DNA of 64,000 bases from Acidobacteriota bacterium (lineage in GTDB: Bacteria > Acidobacteriota > Terriglobia > Terriglobales > Acidobacteriaceae): contig JABCZC010000014.1 of assembly GCA_013289875.1 (NCBI GenBank), positions 1-64,000 of the forward strand. The letters run 5' to 3'. Shown here in pieces: positions 18,367 through 29,000 of this stretch; within the stretch, counting starts at the first letter, position 1; each line of letters starts with the position of its first letter. The notes under the pieces are model-generated. The model saw only the letters and a program-made list of their open reading frames with translations. It was not told where the DNA came from and did no database searches. The position numbers and the translations under genes are program-made.

Positions 18367-19116
18367 CTACCTGTGTGCCAGCCGAAACTGATAGATCAGG
18401 GGACCATCCGCGCCGTTGGCTGGCGCGACAACGGTGCTGTCATGCTTGTTAATGACCGTTATATCGCGCGGACTCATAGCGGGAATGACGGGTAACTGCG
18501 AGGGAACAGCGTCATCCTTGCCAACCGCGCGTGGACCGGCCAGTATGTCAATGCATTCGCCGCGTGCGCGGAAGACTGCGTCGTCGCATCGTGGAAGCAA
18601 CTCGGCGGGCGCGGTGGGTGGCGGGGGAGCGGCGGGCAGCGGCTGGACACCATCCTGTGGCGGATTGGACGGGGCGGATCTTTCAAGCCGCACCGGGCTA
18701 ATCACAAAGTAGATGGTCTCATACCCAGGCGGATTGTCGACCCGAAACCACGTGCCACGGGTTGCGGGAATGAGATATTCCTGGTCGCGCTCAATGCGGT
18801 TGGCATCCGGACCATCTTTGGCCGGAAAGAGCAACAGGTATTTGCCCGAAGTGCTCTGATCCATGACATAGAGATATCCATCGAAGGATGACTTAAAGCG
18901 GAAACGCACCAGGTCTCCGGAATGGAAGACGCGTTGCGGGCTGGTAACCTGCACGCCTCCCTTGACCTGGCGCTCGACAGTGATCTGCGTGTGTAGACTC
19001 TGCGCGAAGAGAACGCTGAAGAATGACGAGCTTGACAAAATGCAAAGAGTTAACAGGATGACACAGATGAAGTGTCTACTTGTGCGTGAAACTGCATTCT
19101 GGCGGCCGTCATTCAT
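18367..19116 (-). CDS. DUF4384-domain secreted protein B
   Basis: 249 residues from ATG 19116 (MNDGRQNAVSRTSRHFICVI), whose first eight bases overlap the end of the upstream gene (ATGAATGA). A longer frame to 19257 exists only because it lies over that gene. A hydrophobic segment (FICVILLTLCILSSSSFFSV) acts as signal or anchor. The DUF4384 core follows: VFHSGDLVRFRFKSSFDGYL, then YVMDQSTSGKYLLLFP. The C-terminal part is Pro-rich. DUF4384 domains commonly sit next to caspase or kinase modules and are thought to be binding modules; the ligand is unknown. It is a paralogue of the preceding gene. Confidence 0.85.
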   Translation of the reverse strand: MNDGRQNAVSRTSRHFICVILLTLCILSSSSFFSVLFAQSLHTQITVERQVKGGVQVTSPQRVFHSGDLVRFRFKSSFDGYLYVMDQSTSGKYLLLFPAKDGPDANRIERDQEYLIPATRGTWFRVDNPPGYETIYFVISPVRLERSAPSNPPQDGVQPLPAAPPPPTAPAELLPRCDDAVFRARGECIDILAGPRAVGKDDAVPSQLPVIPAMSPRDITVINKHDSTVVAPANGADGPLIYQFRLAHR

Positions 19117-20005
19117 GATCGAGCACGAGCTTTGCGACGACACGCGATCCGTTGGATTCTGCGGAGAGCGAGTTGACGACGTAAACGGCCTTTTCGCTGT
19201 GCTGGTTGCTGTTGTTGGCGGAGCTGTTGACCTGCTCCTGCACGGCAACCAGATCACGGCTGGCGAGCTGCTCTACTAATTGGTCAGTGATACGGTTAGC
19301 GGCCTCCGACGTTTCAAGAGAGGAGGTTGGGACAGCGGTTGGCTCGGGCTTCTTCTCCTGCAGGCCAAAGATCGCGCCGTCAAGATCGTTTATCGGGTTC
19401 ACGCTCAGAAGGATAAACAGACGCTCTTTGCCAGACTGCTTGTTCAGCTCGAATGCTCCGTCATTGGGTATCTCATAAACCTGGCCGGCATCAATGTAGT
19501 TCGAGTCTTTGGTGGCGTCCTGGCTGGGAAAGATGGGCGACCAATTGCCGCTCGAGCCTTGCTGAATGATGTAGAGATATCCAGAGCGGTTAGCCATCAC
19601 ACTAAGCTTTACGTGATCGCCGCTGTGAAAGACTGTGGACGGCAGGACTTCAACGTATCGCCCGCTGGGATCTCTTTGAAGCAAAGTGTAGCGGAGTCCG
19701 AGACGAACGTCGGTGAGGCTAACCAGGTGCGGCTGCGCACCGTAGCCGTTGGCAACGACCTTTTTGGGATCGATCTGACGCTTCGCTGATGGCGCAGGAC
19801 GGGTGGATGTTTCCTCCTTTTTGGGTTTCGAGTCCGGCGGCTTGGCTGGCTTGGACGTAGTAGTCCCGGGATTGGGCGACACACTCACCAGATCGCTTGC
19901 CGACCAGAAGACATCGCGGGCGCCGATATCGGGCGGCAACGTCTGCTGCTGGCCCAACCCTCCGTTGCAGACAAAAAGAATGCCGACCAAGACTGAAATT
20001 CGCAT
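19109..20005 (-). CDS. DUF4384-like secreted protein A
   Basis: 298 residues with a signal peptide (MRISVLVGILFVCNGGLGQQ). A Pro/Lys/Thr-rich linker (about 45-75) is followed by the DUF4384-like core VFHSGDHVKLSVMANRSGYL, then YIIQQGSSGNWSPIFPS. A helical, Gln/Asn-rich tail ends VVAKLVLDHE. It starts six bases after the kinase gene and overlaps the next by eight. Two divergent DUF4384 paralogues in tandem suggest a heteromeric receptor or adaptor for the kinase and caspase; that is inference. Confidence 0.8.
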   Translation of the reverse strand: MRISVLVGILFVCNGGLGQQQTLPPDIGARDVFWSASDLVSVSPNPGTTTSKPAKPPDSKPKKEETSTRPAPSAKRQIDPKKVVANGYGAQPHLVSLTDVRLGLRYTLLQRDPSGRYVEVLPSTVFHSGDHVKLSVMANRSGYLYIIQQGSSGNWSPIFPSQDATKDSNYIDAGQVYEIPNDGAFELNKQSGKERLFILLSVNPINDLDGAIFGLQEKKPEPTAVPTSSLETSEAANRITDQLVEQLASRDLVAVQEQVNSSANNSNQHSEKAVYVVNSLSAESNGSRVVAKLVLDHE

Positions 20006-20011
20006 AGCACG

Positions 20012-21925
20012 TCACCTTGAGAATAGCGCTTTCAGGCGGGAGAAAAGCCTGGGGGTGGGAAGGTCGCGCACACAACGAAATCCGATGACCGGCGACTGTT
20101 GGTCGGAAGGAAAGCCTCTCCGCATGAAACATAGAAAGAATACATCACCGTGCGGAGAAAAGCTGCCCCCCTTGATCGTGTGCCAGATTCTCGAGAATCT
20201 GACCGTCCCCAGTACGGTACGCATATCCGTAAATTCTGTTTCTCCAGCTGGAAAGGTGGACGCCGTCCATTCAAAGACATTACCGGCCATGTTAAGCGCT
20301 CCGTTAGGGCTTTTGCGATCGGGAAATGAATTCACTGGCTTCAAGCTAGCAGGAACGCCGCTGGTCCAAGGCTCCTGACCCCACGGATAGCGCCGTCCAT
20401 CGACGCCGCGCGCGGCCTTTTCCCACTCCTCTTCTGTGGGCAGGCGTTTTCCCGCCCACGCGGCAAAGGCCCGCGCGTCTTCATAGGTCACGCCAGCCAC
20501 GGGGTTGTCGGGAGCGGTGGTAAAATCGGCCGACTTTGGCGCAGTGTGTCCAGTCGCGTCTACGAATTGCTTGTACTCTTTGTTGGAGACTTCCATCTCG
20601 TCCACGTAGAAACCCCTTAGCGACAAGGTCTGACGGGGCCGGGGCGAATCCGGAGAGTTTTCTCCGTAGATGAAATCCCCAGCCGGAACCAGCAGCATTC
20701 GTCCGTACGCATCGTTCAGCTCAGGCGCGGGCAGCGCCGGCACCAAAGACAGAAACAGAACTGCGACCACAACAATCGCCGCGAAGACCCCACTTGCTAT
20801 CCAGAGGAATCTCCGCTTGTCGCGCGCTTTCGGAATTGGAAGTGGAGGAGCTGGAGGAGCCGTCGGAGCTGGAGGAGGTATCGTGGCGAACTGCGGCCGC
20901 GGCATGTCAAGGAATATCGGCGCAGCGGACACAGACCGGGTTGCCTTCGGTATAGGATGTGTCGTCACGGATGGGGGTGGGCAGATCACGGCAGTTGCAG
21001 AAATCGTGCTGACAGGCTCCACCAGTACCGCTTCCAAAGCTGCATTAACTTTGGGGCGAAGCTTCCCTGGACCTGAAGTCGCACCGAACTTCTGTAGTTC
21101 GTCGAGCAATTCCTGGGGGCCCTGATAGCGGTCTTCACGCCGCTTTTGCAGCAACTTCTGCACAAACACCTCGCAGGCTTCGGGCAGAGACGGATCAGCT
21201 GCCCGAAGGAGGGGGACAGGCGCGGCGAGGTGCGCCATTTGGATCGCTACTATGGAATCAGCGTCAAAAGGGCGGCGGCCGGCGAGCAGCTCGAAGAGAA
21301 CAATCCCCAGAGAATAAAGATCGCTACGCAGATCGCAGGGTTCGCCGCGGATCTGTTCGGGACTCATATAGTACGGCGTTCCTAGGCTTTCTCCGGGACG
21401 GGTGAGGCCGGTTGCGACATCGGCAATCTTGGAGATGCCGAAGTCGAGGATTACGATGTGCCCGGTCTTGTCGAGTAGGATATTGGCGGGCTTCAGGTCG
21501 CGGTGCACGATGTGTTTGGATTCAGACCAGACCAGGCCTGTGGCGGTCTGGGCGACCACGTTGAGGGCATCCGCTGGCGCAAGCTTCCCGTGCTCGGAAA
21601 GATAGCTCGACAGGTTTTCACCGGAAATGAATTGCATGATGAGGTAATGCAGACCGTTTCCGGACCCGATGTCAAAGATAGGAACAATGTTCGGATGGCC
21701 TGAGAGAGACGCGGCGGTGCGCGCCTCCTGCTCAAAACGAGCGACAACCTGCGGATCCTGGGCGAGATATTCGGCCAGGACTTTGACCGCAAAGGCCCCC
21801 CCGTGTCCACTGTGTCTCGCGAGGAAAACCTGGGCCATGCCGCCACCGCCTATGTGGCACAGCACTTCATATTTGCTGCCCAATATAGTCTGTAGCTCAA
21901 CTATTTGTTGCTTCTCATTTTGCAC
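20012..21925 (-). CDS. Ser/Thr protein kinase with transmembrane segment and FGE-sulfatase-type domain
   Basis: 637 residues. The N-terminal Hanks-type kinase is complete: Gly loop IGGGGMAQV (25-33), Lys48, HRDLKPAN (141-148), DFG (161-163) and the activation segment GTPYYMSPE (182-190). A Pro-rich linker (about 315-370) leads to one membrane helix (about 373-397). The extracytoplasmic C-terminus (about 405-625) has the formylglycine-generating-enzyme/sulfatase-modifying-factor fold: MLLVPAGDFIYGENSPDSP, GKRLPTEEEWEKAARG and IKGGSFSPHG, ending GFRCVRDLP. In kinases this fold usually serves as a sensor rather than an oxidase; I did not establish whether active-site cysteines are present. It leads the operon. 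Role inferred: transmembrane signalling to the exported DUF4384/caspase proteins. Confidence 0.9.
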   Translation of the reverse strand: MQNEKQQIVELQTILGSKYEVLCHIGGGGMAQVFLARHSGHGGAFAVKVLAEYLAQDPQVVARFEQEARTAASLSGHPNIVPIFDIGSGNGLHYLIMQFISGENLSSYLSEHGKLAPADALNVVAQTATGLVWSESKHIVHRDLKPANILLDKTGHIVILDFGISKIADVATGLTRPGESLGTPYYMSPEQIRGEPCDLRSDLYSLGIVLFELLAGRRPFDADSIVAIQMAHLAAPVPLLRAADPSLPEACEVFVQKLLQKRREDRYQGPQELLDELQKFGATSGPGKLRPKVNAALEAVLVEPVSTISATAVICPPPSVTTHPIPKATRSVSAAPIFLDMPRPQFATIPPPAPTAPPAPPLPIPKARDKRRFLWIASGVFAAIVVVAVLFLSLVPALPAPELNDAYGRMLLVPAGDFIYGENSPDSPRPRQTLSLRGFYVDEMEVSNKEYKQFVDATGHTAPKSADFTTAPDNPVAGVTYEDARAFAAWAGKRLPTEEEWEKAARGVDGRRYPWGQEPWTSGVPASLKPVNSFPDRKSPNGALNMAGNVFEWTASTFPAGETEFTDMRTVLGTVRFSRIWHTIKGGSFSPHGDVFFLCFMRRGFPSDQQSPVIGFRCVRDLPTPRLFSRLKALFSR

Positions 21926-22123
21926 CGGGTGGCCATTATACGTTAGTGCCTCGCGTCTTAATCGCGTTGGCTTGCTTCGCTACCAGGCAGTGCAATCCCT
22001 GCGCGCCACTCATCACCCCGTGATGATACTGGTGTCGGACCAGAGCTCGATCAAGCCTTCTCGTACCGAGATGACCGATCTCTTTCGTTCTCAATGACCG
22101 CATCCACGGATGTGAGCGCCGCT

Positions 22124-22236
22124 GGCTGTACTTGGGATCGAGTTGCAAAGCCTGCTGAAACTCGTCGGCTGCCTTGCGGTAATTCTGTTCGGAGTCCTTC
22201 TTGTAGGCGACTCCCTTAACAAAAACATTTCCAAAT
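22124..22236 (-). pseudogene. TPR-repeat gene remnant
   Basis: One minus-strand stretch reads FVKGVAYKKDSEQNYRKAAD then EFQQALQLDPKYS, a clear tetratricopeptide unit close to DNYKKAAVEFQKALQIDSKYS of the caspase protein at 16.3 kb. Upstream and downstream codons in the same frame are not protein-like. It is probably a leftover of a duplicated operon component between the kinase gene and the next operon. Confidence 0.6.
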
Positions 22237-22248
22237 TTTTCCCTCCCA

Positions 22249-23025
22249 CTACTTGGGAACGCCGACGTGAACGGCTCGGAAGAGCTGCGGAGCACCGACA
22301 GTACCGGGGCCGGTGGTGATAATGGTCGGGGCGCTGGTACCAGTGACAATCGCTCCGGCGACGACGCCGCCTACCACCGCCCCGGCTGCCACAAGAGAGA
22401 CCAAAATGATGTGAGTCGACAAGAAGCCGGCGATGCCCGCGCTGCTCGCGCCAGCGGCACCGGCAACGATGACGTTAGTCTGTGAGATTGTCGTATGGTT
22501 GGTCAGATTACCTTTACTGGCGGTGACATTGATATGAAATTGGCCGGTATGGGTATTGGGACGGTAACCTCTGGCAACGATCTGTCCGTTGGCATCGGTC
22601 TGACCGGAAAAGGTCTTTGCACCGCCAAGAAAGCTGGCTCCGGCATTACCGCCCTGGCTATCGATACTGAAGAGAACGACCGCGCCGGCGACCGGTTTGT
22701 GGTTTTCGTCTTCGACCTGGATGATTGGCTCGCGGGCCGTACGCTGTTTGATGTTGTTGGAAACGTCTTCGCCTTCGAGAATGACGATCTTCAAGGCGGG
22801 GGCCGGCGGCCCGGTGGAAGCCACGGCCTGTGCAGGTCCCTCCGCGAGCTTCGACGGAGCCACGTTCATTGAGGCAATGGTTTCCCGGAGCGCCGACTTG
22901 GGAGCAGGTGCCGCTGGAAGTTCGTCTTCGGCTAACACGAAGGTTGGCAATAACAACACCGATATCAAAGCGAGCGCCTGGATTCGCAAGCAGCGGGTCC
23001 TATGGAACTTGAAGGTAGCCGTCAT
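22249..23025 (-). CDS. Secreted/anchored protein with one Ig-like (Big-1 type) domain
   Basis: 258 residues from ATG 23025, which overlaps the stop of the giant SBBP gene (ATGA). The longer frame to 23172 is only overlap. A signal peptide (ALISVLLLPTFVLAEDELPA) is followed by an Ala/Pro-rich region and a Big-1-like fold: PIIQVEDENHKPVAGAVVLF, then GQTDANGQIVARGYRPNTHT. The C-terminus carries a long hydrophobic Gly/Ala/Val segment (IILVSLVAAGAVVGGVVAGA) that could anchor it. Last gene of the three-gene operon. Likely surface or periplasmic; function unknown. Confidence 0.8.
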   Translation of the reverse strand: MTATFKFHRTRCLRIQALALISVLLLPTFVLAEDELPAAPAPKSALRETIASMNVAPSKLAEGPAQAVASTGPPAPALKIVILEGEDVSNNIKQRTAREPIIQVEDENHKPVAGAVVLFSIDSQGGNAGASFLGGAKTFSGQTDANGQIVARGYRPNTHTGQFHINVTASKGNLTNHTTISQTNVIVAGAAGASSAGIAGFLSTHIILVSLVAAGAVVGGVVAGAIVTGTSAPTIITTGPGTVGAPQLFRAVHVGVPK

Positions 23026-26000
23026 TGTGAACTTACCCCGGAAGAGGTCCCGACCGCGTTCGTCAGAGTCACGCTGACGCTGGCTATCGACGAAGGGGAC
23101 CCCGAGAGTGTGAATTGTTGGCTGTACGTGAAGGCGCTCCCGTACTGCGCGGAACCGGCGGTAGTGTACCAAGCTGAGAAGAGCGTAGCTGCAGGTACTA
23201 TAACGGTCTTCTGAGCAAGCGTCGCACCGTTCGCGGCCGTGAAGCTGAAGGTGGCCGACTGGATCTCGCGAGTGGTGGAGTATCCGGTCGTAAGAACAAT
23301 AAGAGTATTGCCGGAGGTACTGATCGATACGGCAGATATCGTAGGGGCGGCTTTTGGCACGACAATCGTGATGGGCACGACGTTGGCTGGGGTAATGTTG
23401 ACCCCGGCAGCAGTCAGCCGCAGCGTGACGGTGATGGTCCCGGAGATCGTGCCAACTTGCACCATCACCGCTGGAGTGGTGGTGGTGTTCGCCGGGAGCG
23501 TGAAGTTGAGCGTCGTGCCTCCGCTGGCGAATTGCACTTGAGGATTGGCCGGGTTACCGGGATCTGGAGCGAAGGTGAGAGTCATGGTTCCTGCAAGATC
23601 CACAGGATATGGCTGATTCAGTTGGAAAGTTAGCGGCGGTTGCTCGCCGGGAGACGTGGTCGATGGTCCGCTGAAGGTTACATTAAGACCGGACGGCACA
23701 ATGGTAAACACCGCCGGCCCTGAGCTTGAATCCGAAGCGGAATCGGTCACTGTGACGGCCGCAGTTCCGGTTGAGGCAAGCAGGGCCGCCGGCACTACGG
23801 CGGTTAGCTGGGTCGCACTGACGAAGGTGGTGGTTAACGGAATGGAGTTGAAATTCACCACTGAGGTTGAGGTGAAGTTCGCGCCCGTAGCCGTGATCGT
23901 GGTATTGCTCGCTCCAACTGTCGCTCCAACCGGTGAGATCGTAGTGAGCACAACCGCAGGCAGCGATGTAGTTTCTCCCATGCCGCTGATCTGGAACGAC
24001 TGCGGCGAGAAGACGGCGTTATCGGTGACGGACACGGTGAGGTTCCGCGTGCCTGCGGCGGTCGGTTTGAAGCCGATCTGTAGCGTGCAGGACCCGCCAT
24101 TCGGAGCCAGCGTCGCCGGACTCGTCAGACATGTGCCGCCGATCAGCGAAAAGTCTGTCGCGTTGCCGCTGAGTGCAAAGCTCTCCCCAGAAGCGATTTC
24201 AACCGCCACATTGCCGATATTGCTGAGGGTGACCGTCAGAGGTGTGGCAGCCGTGCCCACGTTGGTTGTCGGGAAGACCAACGCGCCGGCGGGGAAGACC
24301 TCCCGGATCGCGTTGTTTCCGGTGTCGGAGAAGTACAGATTGTCTTTCAAATCGAATGCAAGCGCCGACGGGGCGTTGATCCCGGCGCTTCCGGCGTTAT
24401 CTAGACCACCGACCACGGTAGTGATGATGCCGGTCGTGTCGATCTTGCGAAGGCGATTGTTTCCGGAGTCCGCGATATAGAGATTTCCGGCCGAATCCAA
24501 ATCCACGTCGTTCGGGAAGTTCACCTCGGCGGCCAGAGCTGGGCCGCCGTCTCCCCTGAAGCCGGGAGTGCCGTTGCCAGCGATGGTGGTGATCACTCCA
24601 CTTGCATTCACCTCGCGGATACGGTCGTTGTTATAGTCGGCGATGAAGAGTTTACCTGTATTGTCGACGACCACTCCTGACGGGCAGTTCAACTGCGCGG
24701 CCGTCGCCGGGCCGCCGTCGCCGCTGAAGCCGTCAGTGCCATTGCCCGCCACCGTAGTAATCGTTCCGCTGGTATCGATTTTTCGGACGGCAGCCGGCCC
24801 GCATTGCGGCACATAGAGATTGCCCGCCGTATCGAATCGCGCTCCTTGCACCTCAGAGAGCGTCGCGCTGGTTGCCGGGCCGCCGTCCCCCGCGAATCCG
24901 AACTTTCCATTTCCGGCAACGGTCGTGATGGTTCCGGTGGTATCGACCTTGCGGATGCGGGCATTGAGCGTGTCCATGATATAGAGATTCCCCGCTGCGT
25001 CGAGGTCCACTCCGAACGGCGCGTTCAGCTCGGCCGCGGTTGCCGGGCCGCCATCGCCGCTGAAGCCTTGCGTGCCGTTGCCGGCGACGGTGGTGATGTT
25101 TCCCAAGGTGTCGACCTTACGAATGACATTGTTGCCTATGTCAGCGATGTACAGGTCGCCATGGGTGTCGAAGGCGATTCCGTCCGGGGTGTTCAGCTCC
25201 GCAGTCGTAGCCGGGCCGCCATCGCCGCCGTACCCTGCCGTCCCGTTCCCGGCAATGGTCTTCAGGTTGCCGGGGTTTACCTGCAGCACGCCGCCCGTTC
25301 CCGTGCCGCTCAGGTTTACCCCCAGCGAGGGGACTGGAGAGTTGTCCGAGATCAGAAGCCCGGCGGATTTAGCGCCGATCCCCGCCGGAGCGAAGGTAAT
25401 GCTGATCTGGCAGTTCGCCCCGCCCGCCAGCGTCGCGGGACAGTTGTTGGTCTGAAGAAAATCCGAGGGATTGACTCCCAGGTCGAGGATGATTCCAGTA
25501 ATCTCGTAAGCGGTCGTCGAGGTATTGGCGAGGGTCACGACCTGGGCCGGGCTTTGTGTCCCGACCGTCTGACTGCCGAAGGATAGTGACGTCGCGGGGG
25601 TGACCTGTAAAGGTGGCGCGGCCACGGTAACGACGGCCGCATTGGAAGCCCCGCCATCGGGATTGACAACCGTCAGCGTCAACGTTCCTGCGGTCGACAA
25701 TTGAGCCGCCGTGAGGGTCGTGGTGAGCTCGGTGGCGGAGACAAATGTCGCGGCCTGATTAGTCCCATTGACACTTACGACGGCCCCGTTGAGGAAGTTC
25801 GTACCAGTGATGGTCACCACCGTGTCCCCGCTGCCGGCGTACACCGCATTCGGATTAAGCGACGTAATCGTCGGCGCGCGTTGGGAAACGGTGTAACTCA
25901 AAGGCTGTGAAACGCTTGCCGCAAGATTCGTGTCCCCAGGATAGGACGAGGTCAGAAAGTCCACTCCGGGCGGAAGCGCGCTCGTGCTGAATGTTGCGAC

Positions 26001-29000
26001 ACCGCCGGACAGCGTCCCCGTTCCAATCGCCAAACCCCCATCCAAGAACGTGACTGTTTCGCCGTCGGTGGTAAAACCGTCGCCGTTGAAGGGATCCAAG
26101 GTCGCTGTAAGCGTCACACTCTGCCCGACAACGCTCGAAGCAGGATTGGCAGTCAGCGTCAAAGTCGTTGCCGGGAGCCCCGTTGAGGGGGTCAGGCCTA
26201 GACTGGATCCGCTTGCGCCGTAGGTTGCGTCTCCAGAGTAAGCGGCAATTACGTCGTAGAGATTGTCCGTAAGTTGGTTGGTGGTGTAGGTCGCGGTCCC
26301 GGTCGGGTCGAGCGTGACCGTCGTCGCCTTTACAGAATTAACATAAAAGTTGACCGTCCCAGTCGGAACTCCAGTCCCGGTAGCTGGTTTCACGACGGAC
26401 GTAAAGGTAATATTGGCTTCCGCTGTTGTCGAAGATAGCGTGGTCGTGGTGGGAAGAAAGGTGACTCCGGCAGTAGCTCCGAATTTCGCAATAAAGGAAT
26501 TGCCGCCCGGTCCGCCGCCGGCGTTGTTCACTGTCTGGAGCCCATTTTTTGTGACCGGGAAGTCATAGGAATAGGCATATCCGGTCAAATAAGCATTGGC
26601 GGATCCGTCAAGAGCGATGTCATAAAAGAAGTCCCCTTCGAAATAGGAGTACTCGGTTCCTCCATAGGCACCGGCTCCGCTTCCACCCAGGTAGGTGGAG
26701 TATTTCAGAGCGCTCCCGTTCGAGTTGACCTCGGTAAAAAACCCTGAATCAACGATCTGGGCGCTGCGTGGACCGGACTGAAAGGCATCGCTGGTCACAG
26801 GAAAATCGCGCGATTCGGTAGCGCCGGTAACGTAAGCATTGCCTGTGGTATCGATGGCGATACCAGTGCCGAAATCTCCCACACCACTATCGCCGGCAGT
26901 GCTCGCGATCCCGCTGCCGCCAATGTAGGTCGAATACATCAACGTCGAGAGGGTTGGATTGAGTTTGCTGACGAAAATGTTAGTTCCAAGATTGGCCGCG
27001 GCCTTGTTCGCCGTCTGGTACGCGCCCTGACTGGTCGGAAAATCTGTCGATGTGGTAACTCCAACTACATAGGCGTCGCCCGAAGCATCCAGAGCCACTC
27101 CAATGCCGTCATCGCCATTATCCAGGACATCCAGATCTCCAGTTCCACCCGTCTTTCTACCTGTTCCACCGAGGTAAGTGGAGCCGACCAGCCCGGTACC
27201 GCCGGCGTTGAATTTACTCACGAACGCATTCGCAGCAACATTTGCGGTACCGTGGTTAACTTGCTGATAGCCGCTGGTTGTAGCCGGAAAATTGGCTGAA
27301 AATGTGAATCCAGTTACATACGCTTCGTCATTGGCGTCGACCGCAATACCATAACCTCTTTCACCCGCGCCTTCGTCTTCATCTTCGGGCAGACTGGAGG
27401 GACTGACGCCGTTTCCGCCAAGATAAGTCGAATAAACAAGCGAACTTCCATTTGGACTAAGCTTGGTCACAAACGCGTTCGAGGCGAGGTTTGCGGCGGC
27501 TTTGTTGCTTAACTGATAAGCGCCTGAGGTAGTAGGAAAGTCAGTTGAATACGCAGTCCCAACAACATACGCGCTGCCCGCGGCATCCACGGTCATTCGC
27601 AGCGGGGAATCGCCTTCGAAAACGTCAGTGGTGATGGCTAAACCGCTGCCGCCCAGATAGGTGGAATACGACAGTGCCGTGCCGTCAGGGCTGAGCTTCG
27701 ATATAAATGCATTTTGAGCATCGTTAGCATATGCCTTGTTCTGTGTTTGGAATGCACCCTGAGTCACAGGAAAATCGCTGGAAAAGGTTTCGCCGCAGAT
27801 ATATGCGCTCCCCGCTCCATCTACCGCGATTCCGTAAGCATCGGTTCCCTCGGAATGCGAGGTGCTCGCGCTCCCACCGAGATAGGTGGCATAGACAAGC
27901 GCAGAGCCGGCCGCATTGAGCTTGGCTACGAATCCAACCAGGTTGTCCGCGGTATTAGTGGTTTGGAAGGCGCCCGTGGTGACTGGGAAGTCCGCATCTG
28001 CTGTGAACCCGACGACGTAGATGCTGCCAGCGGCGTCTACCGCGATCGCTGTTCCGGCGTCTTCCGTGCTTCCACCGAGGTAGGTTGAGTAGCTTAGTGT
28101 CGGATCGATGACCAGCGCTTTGCTGCGGTCGTACTTGCCGACTTTGAAGCCTACCGTGTGGTTTGCGAACAGTACATACTGGCCTTTAACCGGGACACGT
28201 TGGCCTTTCTCGTCCTGGTAGATGACTGGCTTCTCGAAAGCAACTTCCCCATTGTTGCCCGAAATGTGCAAATTACCAAGGTCGTCAAGTGTTAGCTGCT
28301 GCGCGCCTGAAAAATGCAATGCGACTTGTCTGGGATTGGCATTTGGCGCAATCACGAAATCGTACTCGAGCCTGCGCTGATTGCCGTAGTAGATGAGGTC
28401 AATGCCTGGGTAAACACCGGTGTAATGGACCTTCGCGAACGTAGGCACCCGGGTGCGCCATCGGGCCGGGTCGTTACCGAGAAAATAATTGGCGGTACCC
28501 GGTAGCTCATCGGAGCCGCTCACCTGTGCTCGACTGTTGGCCCCCTTCAACTCCATTCGTAGTGTGTCTGTCCCGAGCAAACTGGCAGACATCTTTGCCA
28601 GTTTCCTGCGTTGCGCACCGCTAAGAAAGGGCCAGAGCATCCGCCAATGTGCGATCTGCTGCATCTTCTCTCTATCTGCGCGCGACATTGGCCTGCTTAG
28701 CGCCAGGACGGCTTCATTGGACGTCAGATAGAAGCCATACCCTTGCCCCCTCGCCAGGAATTTCACACTTTGATCCGCCTGGCCCTGGTTCACCTCAAAA
28801 CTAAGCGGTAGTCCGCCGTACGTGGCGGCGACTGTCGGCGTGGCGGGTCCCAAAGCGTATTGCGCAGGGTGGCTTTGCGGCGAAGATATCTTCTCGGAAA
28901 CAGCTGTCTGCGCCTGCGCGGCCGCAGGTCGGAGTGCCGCTTGGCCAAGTGCTAGGAAAAAAAGCGCAACTGCAGCAAGGCGCGTCAACCTCCCCCAGTC

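Noticed and set aside
23656-25586. Long plus-strand open frames (274 and 260 codons) opposite the SBBP/NHL gene
   Set aside because: Mirror frames of a repetitive GC-rich gene; the minus frame has clear domain structure.
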